From: Agrobacterium sp. RAC06
GTDB lineage: Bacteria > Pseudomonadota > Alphaproteobacteria > Rhizobiales > Rhizobiaceae
Length of the DNA: 64,000 bases
Reading direction: 5' to 3'
Assembly: GCF_001713475.1 (NCBI RefSeq)
Contig: NZ_CP016499.1
Span: 868,001 to 932,000 of the forward strand
The first letter of the stretch is position 1, and each line of letters starts with the position of its first letter. Under the pieces are notes generated by a model. That model saw only the letters and a program-made list of their open reading frames with translations, searched no databases and had not been told where the DNA came from. This document shows, in pieces, positions 63,976-64,000 of this stretch. The translations under genes and the position numbers were made by a program.

Positions 63976-64000
63976 ATGTCGAGCATGAGTGTTGCCGATG
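63976..64000 (+). CDS. Start of a gene cut by the window end
   Basis: ATG 63976 with AGGAG seven bases upstream. Only eight codons are visible (MSSMSVAD). The preceding palindrome and the adjacent yefM-yoeB suggest a second Phd/YefM-type antitoxin, but this cannot be confirmed. Confidence 0.4.

Noticed and set aside
1..64000. CRISPR arrays, rRNA genes, insertion sequences, prophage or replication origin
   Set aside because: No regularly spaced repeats, transposase, integrase, phage structural genes or rRNA segments were seen.

Overview
The window looks like a chromosomal segment of a Rhizobiaceae alphaproteobacterium (Rhizobium/Agrobacterium/Sinorhizobium relatives). Base composition is high in G+C. 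Several genes are characteristic of the group: a periplasmic regulator with strong ExoR resemblance, PopZ (DUF2497), a fused SecDF, a suf cluster with two cysteine desulfurases, an scpA-scpB-tatABC-serS-surE-pcm block, and a 47-residue DUF1127 protein. No species is claimed.
Layout. 1-4861: tandem glycine riboswitch and the glycine cleavage operon gcvT-gcvH-gcvP. 4947-6322: small genes, including a short flagellar-rod-like protein outside any flagellar cluster. 6236-8054 (minus): a quorum-sensing module luxR-luxI plus a tightly coupled third small gene. 8212-9286 (minus): lrp-lysE amino-acid export pair. 9409-20783 (minus): the Fe-S assembly cluster (cysteine desulfurase, sufB, small membrane ORF, sufC, sufD, sufS, sufT, sufA), but sufA is cut off from the rest by a plus-strand pyrimidine-degradation operon rutABCDF (10243-14003) that carries its own sigma-54-type promoter and RutR-like box. 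20989-23175: hydrolase, PIN-domain toxin/antitoxin pair, patatin-like protein. 23127-24791: an AnmK kinase fused to a GNAT acetyltransferase. 24930-28139: tyrS, DUF1127, trmFO. 28148-32940 (minus): yajC-secDF followed by two genes related to mitochondrial complex I assembly factors. 33146-35622: DUF815 ATPase and a degenerate M23/LysM lipoprotein. 35802-47627 (minus): pcm, surE, serS, tatC, tatB, tatA, an orphan ABC ATPase, scpB, scpA, nagZ and a SPOR protein. 47693-50731 (minus): argS and dgt. 50929-52052: erpA and xthA. 52128-59999 (minus): exoR, a FadL-type porin, valS, popZ and a second pcm-like methyltransferase. 60208-64000: tRNA-Cys, small hypothetical genes, tRNA-Asn, a photolyase, yefM-yoeB, and the start of what may be another toxin-antitoxin module.
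How the genes work together. Most of the window is core housekeeping: Fe-S assembly, protein export (Sec and Tat), tRNA charging and modification, chromosome segregation, cell wall recycling. The accessory layer is the LuxR/LuxI module, the rut operon, the three toxin-antitoxin-like loci and the AnmK-GNAT fusion. Visible regulation: glycine riboswitch over gcv, an Irr/ICE-like palindrome over suf, a sigma-54/RutR-like region over rut, a lux-box-like palindrome before luxI, and TGTAC-type palindromes before yefM.
Two genes (the SPOR protein and the FadL porin) are broken by three single-base frameshifts, all explained by one extra base in a 3-4 base homopolymer. This points to sequencing error at least as much as to real gene decay.
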